64,000 nucleotides of DNA from Methylomagnum ishizawai (GTDB taxonomy: Bacteria > Pseudomonadota > Gammaproteobacteria > Methylococcales > Methylococcaceae): assembly GCF_900155475.1 (NCBI RefSeq), contig NZ_FXAM01000001.1, positions 1,537,501-1,601,500 on the forward strand, given 5' to 3'. The translations under genes and the position numbers were made by a program. Positions 1 to 7,887 of this stretch are shown here, one piece after another (positions within the stretch are counted from its first letter, which is position 1; the number at the start of each line of letters is the position of its first letter). Below the pieces are notes generated by a model, which saw only the letters and a list, made by a program, of their open reading frames with translations, had not been told where the DNA came from and ran no database searches.

Positions 1-1
1 G

Positions 2-2866
2 GTGAACCGCGACCGGGCGCGGGAGGACGTGGTGGGGCGGTATCGGCAGTTGTCGGCCTCGGCGTTCTACACCCAGGGCGCGGCGCGGTATTCGGCGCGG
101 TCGCTGTTCGCGTCGGTGGTGCGGTTCGAGGACCGCATCGCGGACCTCGAAACCGCGGCGCTGGAACGCAAGATCAACGACCTGGAAATGGACGCGAAGC
201 AGAAGGCCAAGATCATGGCTTCGCTGCGGAAGAGCCGGCAGTCGCTGCGGGTGCAGGGGCCGTATATCCCGCTGTCGCGGTTCGGGCGGTTCTGGGTGGC
301 CAGCAAGGAGCAGGATAGTTCGGAGTTCGATGTGCCCCTGACGCTGCAAACGCTCGGGAATGGGCGGTTGTTGGTGGCCGGGCGGGAAATGCGGGAGCAT
401 GAGGAGTGGTTGAAGTCCTTGGGCGGGAAATATAGCCGGGCGCGGGGCGGGATGCTGTTCGGGGTGCGGCGGTCGCGGGAGGTGGCGCAGCGCATCCGGG
501 AAAGCGGCCTGCTGGAAAAGACGGCGTATGTGAAGCCGGGCGCGGTGCATTACGAGCGGTTCGAGACTTCGCGGCAGGCGGACGAGCGGATCGCGGAGAT
601 CAAGGCGAACCCGGATTTGGAGTTCCTGGGGCATGGGTTGAACGTGCCGGACGAAAGCCAAATGCGCTTGATCGACCCGGCCTATGTGGCGGAGGTGGAT
701 ACGCTGCTGGCGGGTCTCGGCGAGTCGCCGGAGGTACAGGCGATCCGGGACGCGATGTACCAGGGGTTCCTGCGGCGCTTGCCGGAGGTGTCGGCGCAGA
801 AGCATTGGCTGCATCGGAAGAAGACGCCGGGGTTTTCGCGGGATGTGCTGCGGGCCTTGGCGAGCAAGGCGGTCCACGACGCCCACAATATCGCCAGGGT
901 GAAGCATGGCTATCAGGCGTCCGACGCGCTGGACGAGGCCGAGCAAGCCTTGCGGGCGGCGGGCACCTTGAACAGCTTCGGGGCGGCGGTGGCGAAGCTC
1001 GGGGCGCTGGAGACCTATCAGCGGGATTGGATGGGGGTGCCGAAACTGGATTTCGAGGTGGGCATGGACCGGGTGGAGGATGTGACCGAGCGGAAGCGCA
1101 TCCAGGAGGCCCGGCGGTTGTTCGGGAAGGATTCGGTGGCGCTGGCGCGGGCCATCGCCCGGCAGCGGCGGATTCTCGCGCAGGCGGGTTCGATCCGGGC
1201 CGGGAACAAGGAGCGGGCGGCGGCGCTGGCGCTGGGCGAGATGCGGAAAGCCTACGACGACGCGGCCAATCCGACGATCCACCCGATGGCGCTGAAGCTG
1301 AACGGGCTGGGCTTCGCGATGCACATGGGCATCAGCCCGGCGGCGGCGCTGGTGAACACCTTGCAGACGCCCATCATGACGATGCCGGTGGTGGCGGCGC
1401 GGTTCGGGTTCGGCCCGACCCACGCGGCGTTCGGCAAGGCGCTGGGGGATTTTTTCAAGGGGGCGCGGAACCGGGAGGGGGATATTTCCATCGAGACCGG
1501 CGGTTTGGACGCCATCGAGCAGCGGGCGCTGTACCGGGTGCGGCGGCGCGGGATGCTGGATAAGACCCTGGCGCACGATACCAGCGAACTTTCCAACGAT
1601 CCGGCCTTGCTGATGGCCCCGCGCCGGGCGCTGCGGCGGGTGATGGCGGGAATGTTCCACCATGCGGAGCGCTTCAACCGGGAGGTGTCGTTCGTGGCGG
1701 CGTTCCGGTTGGCGCGGGCGGCGGGGGATGGTTTCGACACCGCGTATGCCTATGCGGAGAAGGTGTTGCATGACACCCATTACGATTATGCCCAGTGGAA
1801 CCGTGCCCGTTTCATGCGCGGCGACTGGCCCAGGGTGGTGTTCCAGTTCAAGCAGTATTCCTTGGGTACCACTTGGCTGTTGACGCGGAATTTCCTGTGG
1901 ACGGTGAAGGAGTTCTTGCGGGCGGCGAAGGGGGAGCAGTCGGTGAAGGACGCCTTCCGGTCGGAAGCCTATAAGACGCTGGCGGGCATCATGGGGATGC
2001 AGATGTTGTTCGCGGGGGCGCTGGGTTTGCCGTTCGTGGGCGGGATCGCGCTGGCGGTGAATCTGGCCGCGAAGGGATTCACCGACGACGACGACGAGCC
2101 GTTCGAGTTCGAGGTGTGGTTCCGGCGCTGGGCGGCGGAGACTTTCGGGGTGGAGGCCGGGAACGCCATCAGCAAGGGGTTGTTCCCCTGGGCGGTGGGG
2201 CAGATTCCGGGGGTTCCGGCGGTGGACCTGCAAGGCAAGCTGTCGATGGCGGATTTGTGGTGGCGGGAGCCGGACCGGGAGCTTGAGGGCAACGATGCGG
2301 CGCTGTTCTGGGGGACGCAGTTCATGGGGCCGACCGCGCAACTGTTCGTGAACGCCTTCGCCACGGCCAAGCTGTGGGGCGACGGCCATCCCTGGCGGGC
2401 GGTGGAGAAGATCGTGCCGTTGAAGGCGGCGGCGGACCTGATGAAGGCTTACCGCTACGCGACCGAGGGGGCGACGACCTTGAAGGGGGACGAGTTGGTC
2501 GAGGACGTGAACGCGGCAGAGGTGTTGGCGACCGCCTTGGGGTTCGCGCCGATGCGGATCGGCGAAACCTACGCGGAGAACCACGCCTATGTGAACGCCA
2601 GCAAGGCGCTACACGAACGGCGGCAGGACATCCTGGACACGGTGGCGCGGGGGCGGATGAAGGACGACCCGGAAGCGCTGGGCCGGGGGCTGGCGGAGGC
2701 GGAAGCCTTCACGGCGAAGCATCCCGATATGGCCATCTCGGGGGGCGACGTGGCGCGGTCGGTGAAGGCGCGGTTGCGGCGGCGGGCATTGACGGAGGGC
2801 GGGCAGTATGTGCCGCCGAAGGAAAGGGAATTGCGGGATCGGTTCCGGTTCGGGGCGACGGAATAG
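2..2866 (+). CDS. PLxRFG-type large polyvalent phage/ICE protein (C-terminal part; 5' end outside window)
   Basis: The frame is open at the left edge and starts with GTG at base 2, so this is probably the C-terminal ~954 residues of a longer protein. Residues 90-95 read PLSRFG, the signature of the PLxRFG family of very long phage/plasmid proteins thought to be delivered with the DNA. Hydrophobic stretches at about residues 656-690 could be membrane-active. The tail (GFAPMRIGETYAENHAY region) resembles a large-polyvalent-protein-associated domain. Bases 474-1603 are nearly identical to 12480-13606 in the second polyvalent gene. The gene ends before a strong hairpin terminator. No enzymatic function can be assigned. 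The PLxRFG assignment rests on motif recall, not a search. Confidence 0.75.
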   Translation: MNRDRAREDVVGRYRQLSASAFYTQGAARYSARSLFASVVRFEDRIADLETAALERKINDLEMDAKQKAKIMASLRKSRQSLRVQGPYIPLSRFGRFWVASKEQDSSEFDVPLTLQTLGNGRLLVAGREMREHEEWLKSLGGKYSRARGGMLFGVRRSREVAQRIRESGLLEKTAYVKPGAVHYERFETSRQADERIAEIKANPDLEFLGHGLNVPDESQMRLIDPAYVAEVDTLLAGLGESPEVQAIRDAMYQGFLRRLPEVSAQKHWLHRKKTPGFSRDVLRALASKAVHDAHNIARVKHGYQASDALDEAEQALRAAGTLNSFGAAVAKLGALETYQRDWMGVPKLDFEVGMDRVEDVTERKRIQEARRLFGKDSVALARAIARQRRILAQAGSIRAGNKERAAALALGEMRKAYDDAANPTIHPMALKLNGLGFAMHMGISPAAALVNTLQTPIMTMPVVAARFGFGPTHAAFGKALGDFFKGARNREGDISIETGGLDAIEQRALYRVRRRGMLDKTLAHDTSELSNDPALLMAPRRALRRVMAGMFHHAERFNREVSFVAAFRLARAAGDGFDTAYAYAEKVLHDTHYDYAQWNRARFMRGDWPRVVFQFKQYSLGTTWLLTRNFLWTVKEFLRAAKGEQSVKDAFRSEAYKTLAGIMGMQMLFAGALGLPFVGGIALAVNLAAKGFTDDDDEPFEFEVWFRRWAAETFGVEAGNAISKGLFPWAVGQIPGVPAVDLQGKLSMADLWWREPDRELEGNDAALFWGTQFMGPTAQLFVNAFATAKLWGDGHPWRAVEKIVPLKAAADLMKAYRYATEGATTLKGDELVEDVNAAEVLATALGFAPMRIGETYAENHAYVNASKALHERRQDILDTVARGRMKDDPEALGRGLAEAEAFTAKHPDMAISGGDVARSVKARLRRRALTEGGQYVPPKERELRDRFRFGATE

Positions 2867-2882
2867 GGTGGGCCGGGATGGG

Positions 2883-2917
2883 AAAGGCCGGGAGGGGGAA
2901 CCTTCCCGGCCTTTTTT
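2883..2917. terminator. Bidirectional rho-independent terminator
   Basis: A G+C-rich perfect stem (AAAGGCCGGGA / TCCCGGCCTTT) with an A run on the left and a T6 run on the right lies between the converging polyvalent-protein and ProQ genes. It could terminate both. Confidence 0.8.
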
Positions 2918-2965
2918 CGTGGTTAGCGGTTGGCGGGCCTGCCGCGTCATGCGGTGTGTGGCGGC

Positions 2966-3820
2966 TTAGGGTTTGGGCTTGGGTTTCAGGCTGAGTTTTG
3001 GTTTGCCGAGCGGGGACGGGGTGGGTTGGGGCGGTTGCGCCGGGGGCTGCGGCTGCGCCGGGGCGCGGGACTTGGCGACCGTGACCACCGGGACGGGTTT
3101 GCCGGAGGTGGCCGGGGCGGGTTTTTGGTCCGGGGCGGGCGCGGGCGTGGCTTGGGGCTTGGGCCGGTTGGGCGGCTTCTTGTCCTTGACCCGGATGTGG
3201 GCCGAGTCGATCCGGGGTTCCTGGGCGTCCAGCTTGATGACGCCTTCGACCACGACCACGGGTTGCCCGGCTTCGCGGAAGGCCGCGACCGCCTTGCGGA
3301 AGCTGGTGGGGTTCAGGTGGGCGGTGAATTCGCGTCCGTTGATATCGACGGCGATGGGCACGGTGGCCGCGCCTTCGGTGGCGTGGTCCAGGCATTGGCG
3401 GAACGAGTCGTTTTGCAGGGTGATGGCGAGCTGGGTTTGGACGGCTTTCATGCGGAGGGTCTCCAGGATGCGGGCGTGGGCTTTTTTGCCGTGGCGCTGG
3501 CGGCGGCGGCGGTAGGGCTTGCCGGGGTGTTCGAGGTGGTGGGCGGCTTTGTGGCGTTCGGCGGGCGACACCGGGCCGACGGGTTGGCCGTCGAGGCCGA
3601 TGCGGGGCTGGGTGCCGTCGGCCAGGGCGCGTTGGTAGGCGGCGCTGGCGGTGTAATGGGCCAGCGCGGCGCGGACGGCTTCGAGGTCGTGGCCCTGGGC
3701 GACGAGGGTTTCGCGGATGCCGATGGCGAGGGGCAGCACGGCGTCCGGGTCGTCGGGGAAGGCCAGGGGGTATTGGCGGCGCAGGGTCGCCAGCAGGGGG
3801 GGTGGCGTGGTGGGGTCCAT
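2966..3820 (-). CDS. ProQ/FinO-domain RNA-binding protein with proline-rich tail
   Basis: This 284-residue protein starts at MDPTTPPP, chosen for the GAGGAGA ribosome site just upstream; the open frame itself extends further. The N-terminal ~110 residues have the ProQ/FinO pattern (LRRQYPLAF...PLAIGIRETL...ALAHYTASAAYQ...ALADG). FinO/ProQ proteins are RNA chaperones that stabilise sRNA-mRNA duplexes. A middle domain (about 120-200) includes FTAHLNPTSFRKAVAAFRE. The last ~80 residues are a low-complexity Pro/Lys-rich tail, probably disordered. It lies 89 bp downstream of the KilA-N gene on the same strand, and two hairpins in that gap (3848-3864 and 3874-3900) may control it. Plasmids and phages often carry such proteins to tune antisense control, which fits the adjacent c4-like RNA; that link is inference. 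Confidence 0.8.
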   Translation of the reverse strand: MDPTTPPPLLATLRRQYPLAFPDDPDAVLPLAIGIRETLVAQGHDLEAVRAALAHYTASAAYQRALADGTQPRIGLDGQPVGPVSPAERHKAAHHLEHPGKPYRRRRQRHGKKAHARILETLRMKAVQTQLAITLQNDSFRQCLDHATEGAATVPIAVDINGREFTAHLNPTSFRKAVAAFREAGQPVVVVEGVIKLDAQEPRIDSAHIRVKDKKPPNRPKPQATPAPAPDQKPAPATSGKPVPVVTVAKSRAPAQPQPPAQPPQPTPSPLGKPKLSLKPKPKP

Positions 3821-3909
3821 GGGGTTCTCCTCAAGGGTGGATCGGGCGGGGGTGGGGTGCCCCCGCGAACGAAGCACAGGGCGGTTAGACCCCCCTGTGC
3901 GGTGTTGGA

Positions 3910-4719
3910 TCAACGGGCTTGGCTCCTGCCGTACCAGGGGCGGCCGGTGCGGGCTTCGAGGGCGTGGACGGCGTCCATCGCCGCCGCGACGCCGATTTCC
4001 GCCGTGCGGACCTGGGCGCAGAGGGTGTTCAGTTCTTCTTCGGTCAGCGTGACCCACCCGGCGGTTGCCGGAGGCGCGGCCCGCGTGGTTTGGGCGGCGG
4101 CGCGGAGCAGGTAGTAGTCGCGGGGTCCGTCGCGGCCTTCGCGGCAGACGGCCTTCTTGCGGATGAAGCCGAGCCGGTGGAGCAGCTTGCCCATGGGGGC
4201 GTGGGCGCGGCGGTGGGGGTCGGTGTCGGGGTCGCCGAGGAACATGGCGATGAGGTCGCGCACCGAGACGTAGGCCAGCCCGGCGACGTGGGCGGCGATG
4301 CGGGTTTCCAGGTCGGGCGGGATGTCCACGAAGGGCGCGGGGGCGTCGGGGAGGTAGCGCAGGGCGTTGCGCGGTTGGGTCGCCAGCGCGTCGTAGGCAC
4401 GGATGACCTTGAGGTGGAAGGCCGGGCTGATCCACATAGCGTAGCTGTAGACCAGTTCCTTGACGACGAAGGTGCCGCCGTACCTACCAGCTTTGGACTC
4501 GATGGGTTTAATTCCGGGAATTCCCGGAATTAGATTTTCAGCTGAATCCATGTGTTCGCGCTCAAGCTCAGCAATCAAATCCTGAGTTTGTTGGATGCGT
4601 AACCAGTCCGATGGCTGATGCTTTTTCTTGCCGCCGCTGGCCTTGTGAAGATCGTTGAGGGAGTAACGCCCTTCGGCGTCTTGATGGATGCGGGTGTCCG
4701 CGATGATGAGGTTAGCCAT
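3910..4719 (-). CDS. KilA-N domain protein, phage antirepressor-like
   Basis: The 269-residue protein starts at MANLIIADTRI after an AGGAGG site. The N-terminal ~105 residues match the KilA-N DNA-binding domain (GRYSLNDLHKASGG, KHQPSDWLR, GGTFVVKELVYSYAMWISP, FHLKVIRAYDAL). The C-terminal part (VRDLIAMFLGDPDTDPHRR, LLHRLGF) looks like a winged-helix-type region. KilA-N proteins are typically phage antirepressors or lethality functions. The leader carries a c4-like antisense RNA system. The frame is open for 52 further codons upstream (to 4875), and that extension (APVRVAGFLSPGF...SSKRKVTASNP) resembles small Icd/Ash-type phage leader peptides, so an in-frame leader peptide or longer form is possible. 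Confidence 0.82.
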   Translation of the reverse strand: MANLIIADTRIHQDAEGRYSLNDLHKASGGKKKHQPSDWLRIQQTQDLIAELEREHMDSAENLIPGIPGIKPIESKAGRYGGTFVVKELVYSYAMWISPAFHLKVIRAYDALATQPRNALRYLPDAPAPFVDIPPDLETRIAAHVAGLAYVSVRDLIAMFLGDPDTDPHRRAHAPMGKLLHRLGFIRKKAVCREGRDGPRDYYLLRAAAQTTRAAPPATAGWVTLTEEELNTLCAQVRTAEIGVAAAMDAVHALEARTGRPWYGRSQAR

Positions 4720-4782
4720 GATGGCCTCCTGAGCTGGGTTTGAGGCCGTCACTTTTCTTTTCGACGAGAATTTGGTGACGGA

Positions 4783-4846
4783 CGATGCGTGGGGTCGAAA
4801 ACCAGGGCTCAGGAACCCGGCCACCCTTACAGGTGCCCACGCATCG
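4783..4846 (-). promoter_or_regulatory. Target hairpin of c4-like antisense RNA in KilA-N leader
   Basis: On the minus strand, CGATGCGTGG (4846-4837) can pair with CCACGCATCG (4792-4783). The loop contains CCTGAG (4813-4808) and CCTGGTTTTCGACCC (4806-4792). These are complementary to CTCAGG (4918-4913) and GGGTGTCGAAACC (4940-4928) in the upstream RNA, allowing one-base bulges. This two-block complementarity is the a/b versus a'/b' layout known for c4 RNAs of phages P1 and P7. Confidence 0.7.
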
Positions 4847-4860
4847 CCGTCATGACTCGG

Positions 4861-4960
4861 GCGCATCGCGGACATGAAAAATGCCCGATGCGCGGAATTT
4901 GGGGGCTATGCGCCTGAGCTAAGTCCAGGTTTCGACACCCGGCCCCGGATGCGTCCGGGG
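4861..4960 (-). ncRNA. c4-type antisense RNA of a phage antirepressor operon
   Basis: Starting about 7 nt after a good promoter, the minus-strand transcript has a CCCCGGAC/ATCCGGGG hairpin. Two blocks follow (GGGTGTCGAAACC and CTCAGG) that are complementary to the KilA-N leader 110-130 nt downstream in the same transcript. A hairpin with stem GCGCATCG/CGATGCGC (4893-4861) comes next. This is the architecture of c4 antisense RNA, which is processed from the leader and blocks antirepressor translation by pairing near its translation start. The exact ends are inferred. Confidence 0.72.
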
Positions 4961-4966
4961 TTCAAC

Positions 4967-4996
4967 AGCGTAGGCGCGTTTTTGGGCGGTTGTCAA
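4967..4996 (-). promoter_or_regulatory. Sigma-70 promoter of c4-like RNA / KilA-N transcript
   Basis: On the minus strand a perfect TTGACA (4996-4991) is followed after 18 bp by TACGCT (4972-4967). Initiation would fall near 4960, just before the first c4 hairpin. Confidence 0.65.
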
Positions 4997-5123
4997 TGGT
5001 GAATATTTACGTTGACGGGGAGGATGGGGGTGTTGAAGGATTGGTGGGCGGCATAAAGCCCTAGATTGATGGGGTATGCTGGAAAAAATTAATAATCGCC
5101 AATATAATATTATTGGATTCTCT

Positions 5124-6860
5124 ATGAAAATTCAGCAAATTATTATTCATAACTTTCGATCTGTGCTTGATGCTGACATTGAGGTGCATGATTACATGTT
5201 ATTGGTTGGAGCGAACAATGCTGGTAAAAGCACTATTTTGAATGCATTGCGAGTTTTTTATGATGATATAAAATGGTCAACAGAAGACTTCCCAAAAACG
5301 GAAACGCTTGATAACGAGTCATGGGTACAGCTCAAATTTAAATTAGATGATGAGGAATGGGTTGGACTTGCAGATGAATATAAAAGAGGGGTAACCAGCC
5401 AATGCTTAACAGTTCGTCGCTATTTTAAATCTGATGAAAAAGGTAGAGTTCAAAAGGAGCAAAGTAATATTTATGGTTTCGTAAATGGAGAAATCAGCAA
5501 AGAGCTATTCTATGGCGCAAAAAATGTCGGAACAGCTAAGGTCGGTCAGGTTCTATATGTGCCAGCGCTAGCTAACCCTACCGATCAAACAAAAATGAGC
5601 GGTCCATCACCTCTTCGCAACATGCTCAACTTTTTATTAAAAAAAGTCGTCTCTAAAAGCGAAGCTTTTAAAGAGGTTACTGCTGCCTTTGAAAAACTTA
5701 ACGAAGAGGCCAGAAAGGAAAATGGTTTTTTAACAGAAATATCAAATCCGCTTAACGTCGCAATCGAAGCGTGGGGCATTAAAATTGATCTCTCGGTCGA
5801 CTCTGTCGCGCCAGAAGATATTTCAAAATCATTGGTTAGATTTGCATTTTTAGATGCATCGTTAGGTGATACTGGTTTTGATCTTGATCGCTACGGACAT
5901 GGGTTTCAACGTTCTGTAATTTATGAGCTAATTCGGTTGGCACCGACATTCAAAGATGAGAAAAAAACCAGTAAAAAGGAGTTTAATCCATTATACAATC
6001 TAGTGCTTTTTGAAGAGCCAGAGGCATTTTTGCATCCAAGCCAGCAGGAAAGCATGGCTTATCACTTGCGCCGTCTAAGTGCAGAAAGTGGACAACAGGT
6101 ATTTATCACTACCCACTCACCGATCTTTGCTGGCAAAGCTGCTCAGCAAATTGGTCAGATTATCCGTGTTCAACGCAGTAATGGCGTGACCAAAATTTTC
6201 CAACCTAAAGGAACACAGATAAATGAAGTATTCGATCAAGGTGGTGAATTGCTTATAGCCCTACAGGCATTCGTTGCAAATAAAACCATACATGACAATA
6301 AAAAAAGTCGTGCACGTAAAATGATTGAAAACCCACCTGAAGCTGATATTGCTATTCAAGAGGAACGCTTTCGCTTTCAACTTTGGCTGGATAGTGAGCG
6401 GTCTTCCTTGTTTTTTGCGGACAAAGTGCTTTTAGTGGAAGGTGCGACAGAGCGAGCTTTATTTAACTATCTTCTCGCCAATGATTGGCATGATCTTAGT
6501 ACGCAACGCATCTGTATTGTTGATGCTCTTGGGAAATTTAATTTCCATCGATTTATGGCGTTATTTAAAGTTTATGGCATCCCTCACGGTGTCATGCTGG
6601 ATGATGACAACAACAATGGAAAAGATGCCGCTTTCCATGGTGCTATAAATGATTTAGTTGGAGCGTCGGCTAATTTGCATACGCTCGCCACACCAGTAAT
6701 GTTTCCTATATGCCTGGAAAATTTTTTAGGATTACAAACACCAGATAGAGATGATAAAAAACCCTTGGAAATACTGAAAGTAATTGCATCTGGACAAGTC
6801 GCAACTAACAGTCTCTTGGCGCTTCGAGAGAAGTTTTGTGAGGCACTTGCAATTGCTTAA
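5124..6860 (+). CDS. OLD-family ATP-dependent nuclease (AAA ATPase + TOPRIM)
   Basis: A 578-residue protein from ATG 5124 (MKIQQIIIHNFRS), the normal beginning of the family; an in-frame ATG at 5076 would add 16 residues. Visible elements are Walker A GANNAGKST, the Walker B/signature region LVLFEEPEAFLHPSQQ, the H-loop ITTHSPIFAGKA, and C-terminal TOPRIM motifs (VLLVEGATERAL; DALGKFNFHRF; MLDDDNNNG). OLD proteins are nucleases often found in phage defence, alone (class 1) or with a UvrD-like helicase as in Gabija. No helicase gene lies nearby, so class 1 is favoured. The gene is strikingly AT-rich against G+C-rich neighbours, which indicates recent acquisition. Confidence 0.85.
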   Translation: MKIQQIIIHNFRSVLDADIEVHDYMLLVGANNAGKSTILNALRVFYDDIKWSTEDFPKTETLDNESWVQLKFKLDDEEWVGLADEYKRGVTSQCLTVRRYFKSDEKGRVQKEQSNIYGFVNGEISKELFYGAKNVGTAKVGQVLYVPALANPTDQTKMSGPSPLRNMLNFLLKKVVSKSEAFKEVTAAFEKLNEEARKENGFLTEISNPLNVAIEAWGIKIDLSVDSVAPEDISKSLVRFAFLDASLGDTGFDLDRYGHGFQRSVIYELIRLAPTFKDEKKTSKKEFNPLYNLVLFEEPEAFLHPSQQESMAYHLRRLSAESGQQVFITTHSPIFAGKAAQQIGQIIRVQRSNGVTKIFQPKGTQINEVFDQGGELLIALQAFVANKTIHDNKKSRARKMIENPPEADIAIQEERFRFQLWLDSERSSLFFADKVLLVEGATERALFNYLLANDWHDLSTQRICIVDALGKFNFHRFMALFKVYGIPHGVMLDDDNNNGKDAAFHGAINDLVGASANLHTLATPVMFPICLENFLGLQTPDRDDKKPLEILKVIASGQVATNSLLALREKFCEALAIA

Positions 6861-6910
6861 AGCTGAAGCAAAAGTGTGAACGGCCCGCGCAACCAGCATG
6901 ACGGGATAAC

Positions 6911-6958
6911 AGCCGGGCGGGCCAGTATTCCCGGCCCACCGGGGTGTTCTACCCGACT
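6911..6958. repeat. REP-like palindrome, copy 1 (first hairpin only)
   Basis: Contains GGGCCAGTATTCCCGGCCC followed by ACCGGGGTGTT, the first module of the repeat also seen at 7516, 8241, 8410 and (variant) 43160. It lies between the OLD nuclease and a secreted protein gene. Confidence 0.6.
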
Positions 6959-7003
6959 GCCTGAAGGTAAAACTCGGAACATGTCATCGATGGATAAACC
7001 CAG

Positions 7004-7387
7004 ATGAAGGCATCAAGCGTATTTCTGCTCAGTATTTTCATGGGTTTAACCCCGTCACTGGCGCTTTCCATTTGTCCTTCAACACAGAAAAAATGCCTGG
7101 GTAAAGGTGGGTTTTGGGCAGAGACTTTTGACGGGTTGCATTATTGCGAAGCATCTATAAGTGATGGAAAGCGTTGTACTGGTAGCAATGACTGTGATAA
7201 TGCATCCTGTATTTACTACAGACCCTATCCAAAGAATATCGGGCAACCGCTACTAGGTTTTTGCCTTGGGACAGAAAAGCCGGGAGACGGGCTGATGGGG
7301 TGCGAGGTACATCCCGGCTGTAGCGGGCGGATTGAAAATGCGCACCTGCTTCATCCTGATGGGATGAGATGTATGGTTCTGGATTAG
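7004..7387 (+). CDS. Small secreted Cys-rich protein of unknown function
   Basis: A 127-residue protein with a clear signal peptide (MKASSVFLLSIFMGLTPSLALS). The mature part contains ten cysteines in small clusters (ICPSTQKKC, HYCEAS, KRCTGSNDCDNASC, GFCLG, GCEVHPGC, RCM), suggesting a disulfide-rich extracytoplasmic protein. I do not recognise the family. No strong ribosome site is visible. It lies between the OLD nuclease and two toxin-antitoxin pairs with REP-like repeats on both sides. Base composition is intermediate between the OLD gene and the host. Confidence 0.6.
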   Translation: MKASSVFLLSIFMGLTPSLALSICPSTQKKCLGKGGFWAETFDGLHYCEASISDGKRCTGSNDCDNASCIYYRPYPKNIGQPLLGFCLGTEKPGDGLMGCEVHPGCSGRIENAHLLHPDGMRCMVLD

Positions 7388-7515
7388 CCGGGTAGCCCGT
7401 GTAGGGTGAAATAGCCGGTACTCTGGCGTATTCCGCCGCATGGATGGGGGCTCCGCATCCGGCGCAATACGGGAGTACCCTATTGCGCCCTACGCGCTCA
7501 TGAAAATCACAATTA

Positions 7516-7588
7516 GGTGGGGTGGGCCGATATTCCCAGCCCGCCGTGATATTCGGAGGCGGTGGGCATGAGTACATGCCCACCCTAC
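7516..7588. repeat. REP-like bipartite palindrome, copy 2
   Basis: Two consecutive hairpin modules: GGGTGGGCCGATATTCCCAGCCC, then GGTGGGCATGAGTACATGCCC. It lies just upstream of the antitoxin gene at 7636. Confidence 0.65.
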
Positions 7589-7635
7589 ATATACGGCCCG
7601 ACCGGCCAACCCTGCCCCTTTTTGGAGAACCCGAA

Positions 7636-7887
7636 ATGCACATCGAAACCGAACTGGACGACATCCACGCCGCCCGCCTGCTGGAACTGCAAAAACACTC
7701 GGATCAACCCTTGGCGGAAATCGTCGCCCAACTCCTGGCCCAAGCCCTGGACGAACCCCCCCCGCCTCTGGAAACCGAAGGCGGCAAGGTGCTACGCATC
7801 CTGGAACAACGCGGGTTGCTCGGCTGCATGGAGGGCGATGGACAACTTGCCGTCGATTACAAGAACCATCTCTGGGGCAAGCCGTGA
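7636..7887 (+). CDS. Antitoxin of a PIN-domain toxin-antitoxin pair
   Basis: The 83-residue protein starts at ATG 7636 after GGAGAAC. It opens MHIETELDDIHAARLLELQK and continues QPLAEIVAQLLAQAL, a ribbon-helix-helix-like N-terminus followed by a C-terminal tail that would wrap the toxin. Its stop overlaps the toxin's GTG start by four bases, the usual antitoxin-then-toxin layout with translational coupling. The exact antitoxin family was not identified. Confidence 0.72.
   Translation: MHIETELDDIHAARLLELQKHSDQPLAEIVAQLLAQALDEPPPPLETEGGKVLRILEQRGLLGCMEGDGQLAVDYKNHLWGKP

Noticed and set aside
2966-4435. Single long minus-strand frame spanning the ProQ-like gene and most of the KilA-N gene
   Set aside because: The part above 3820 is an out-of-frame reading of the KilA-N gene (Pro/Arg-rich). 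The ATG at 3820 has a good ribosome site.
5076-6860. Gabija system
   Set aside because: The OLD-like protein resembles GajA in domain type, but no UvrD-like GajB gene is adjacent on either side.
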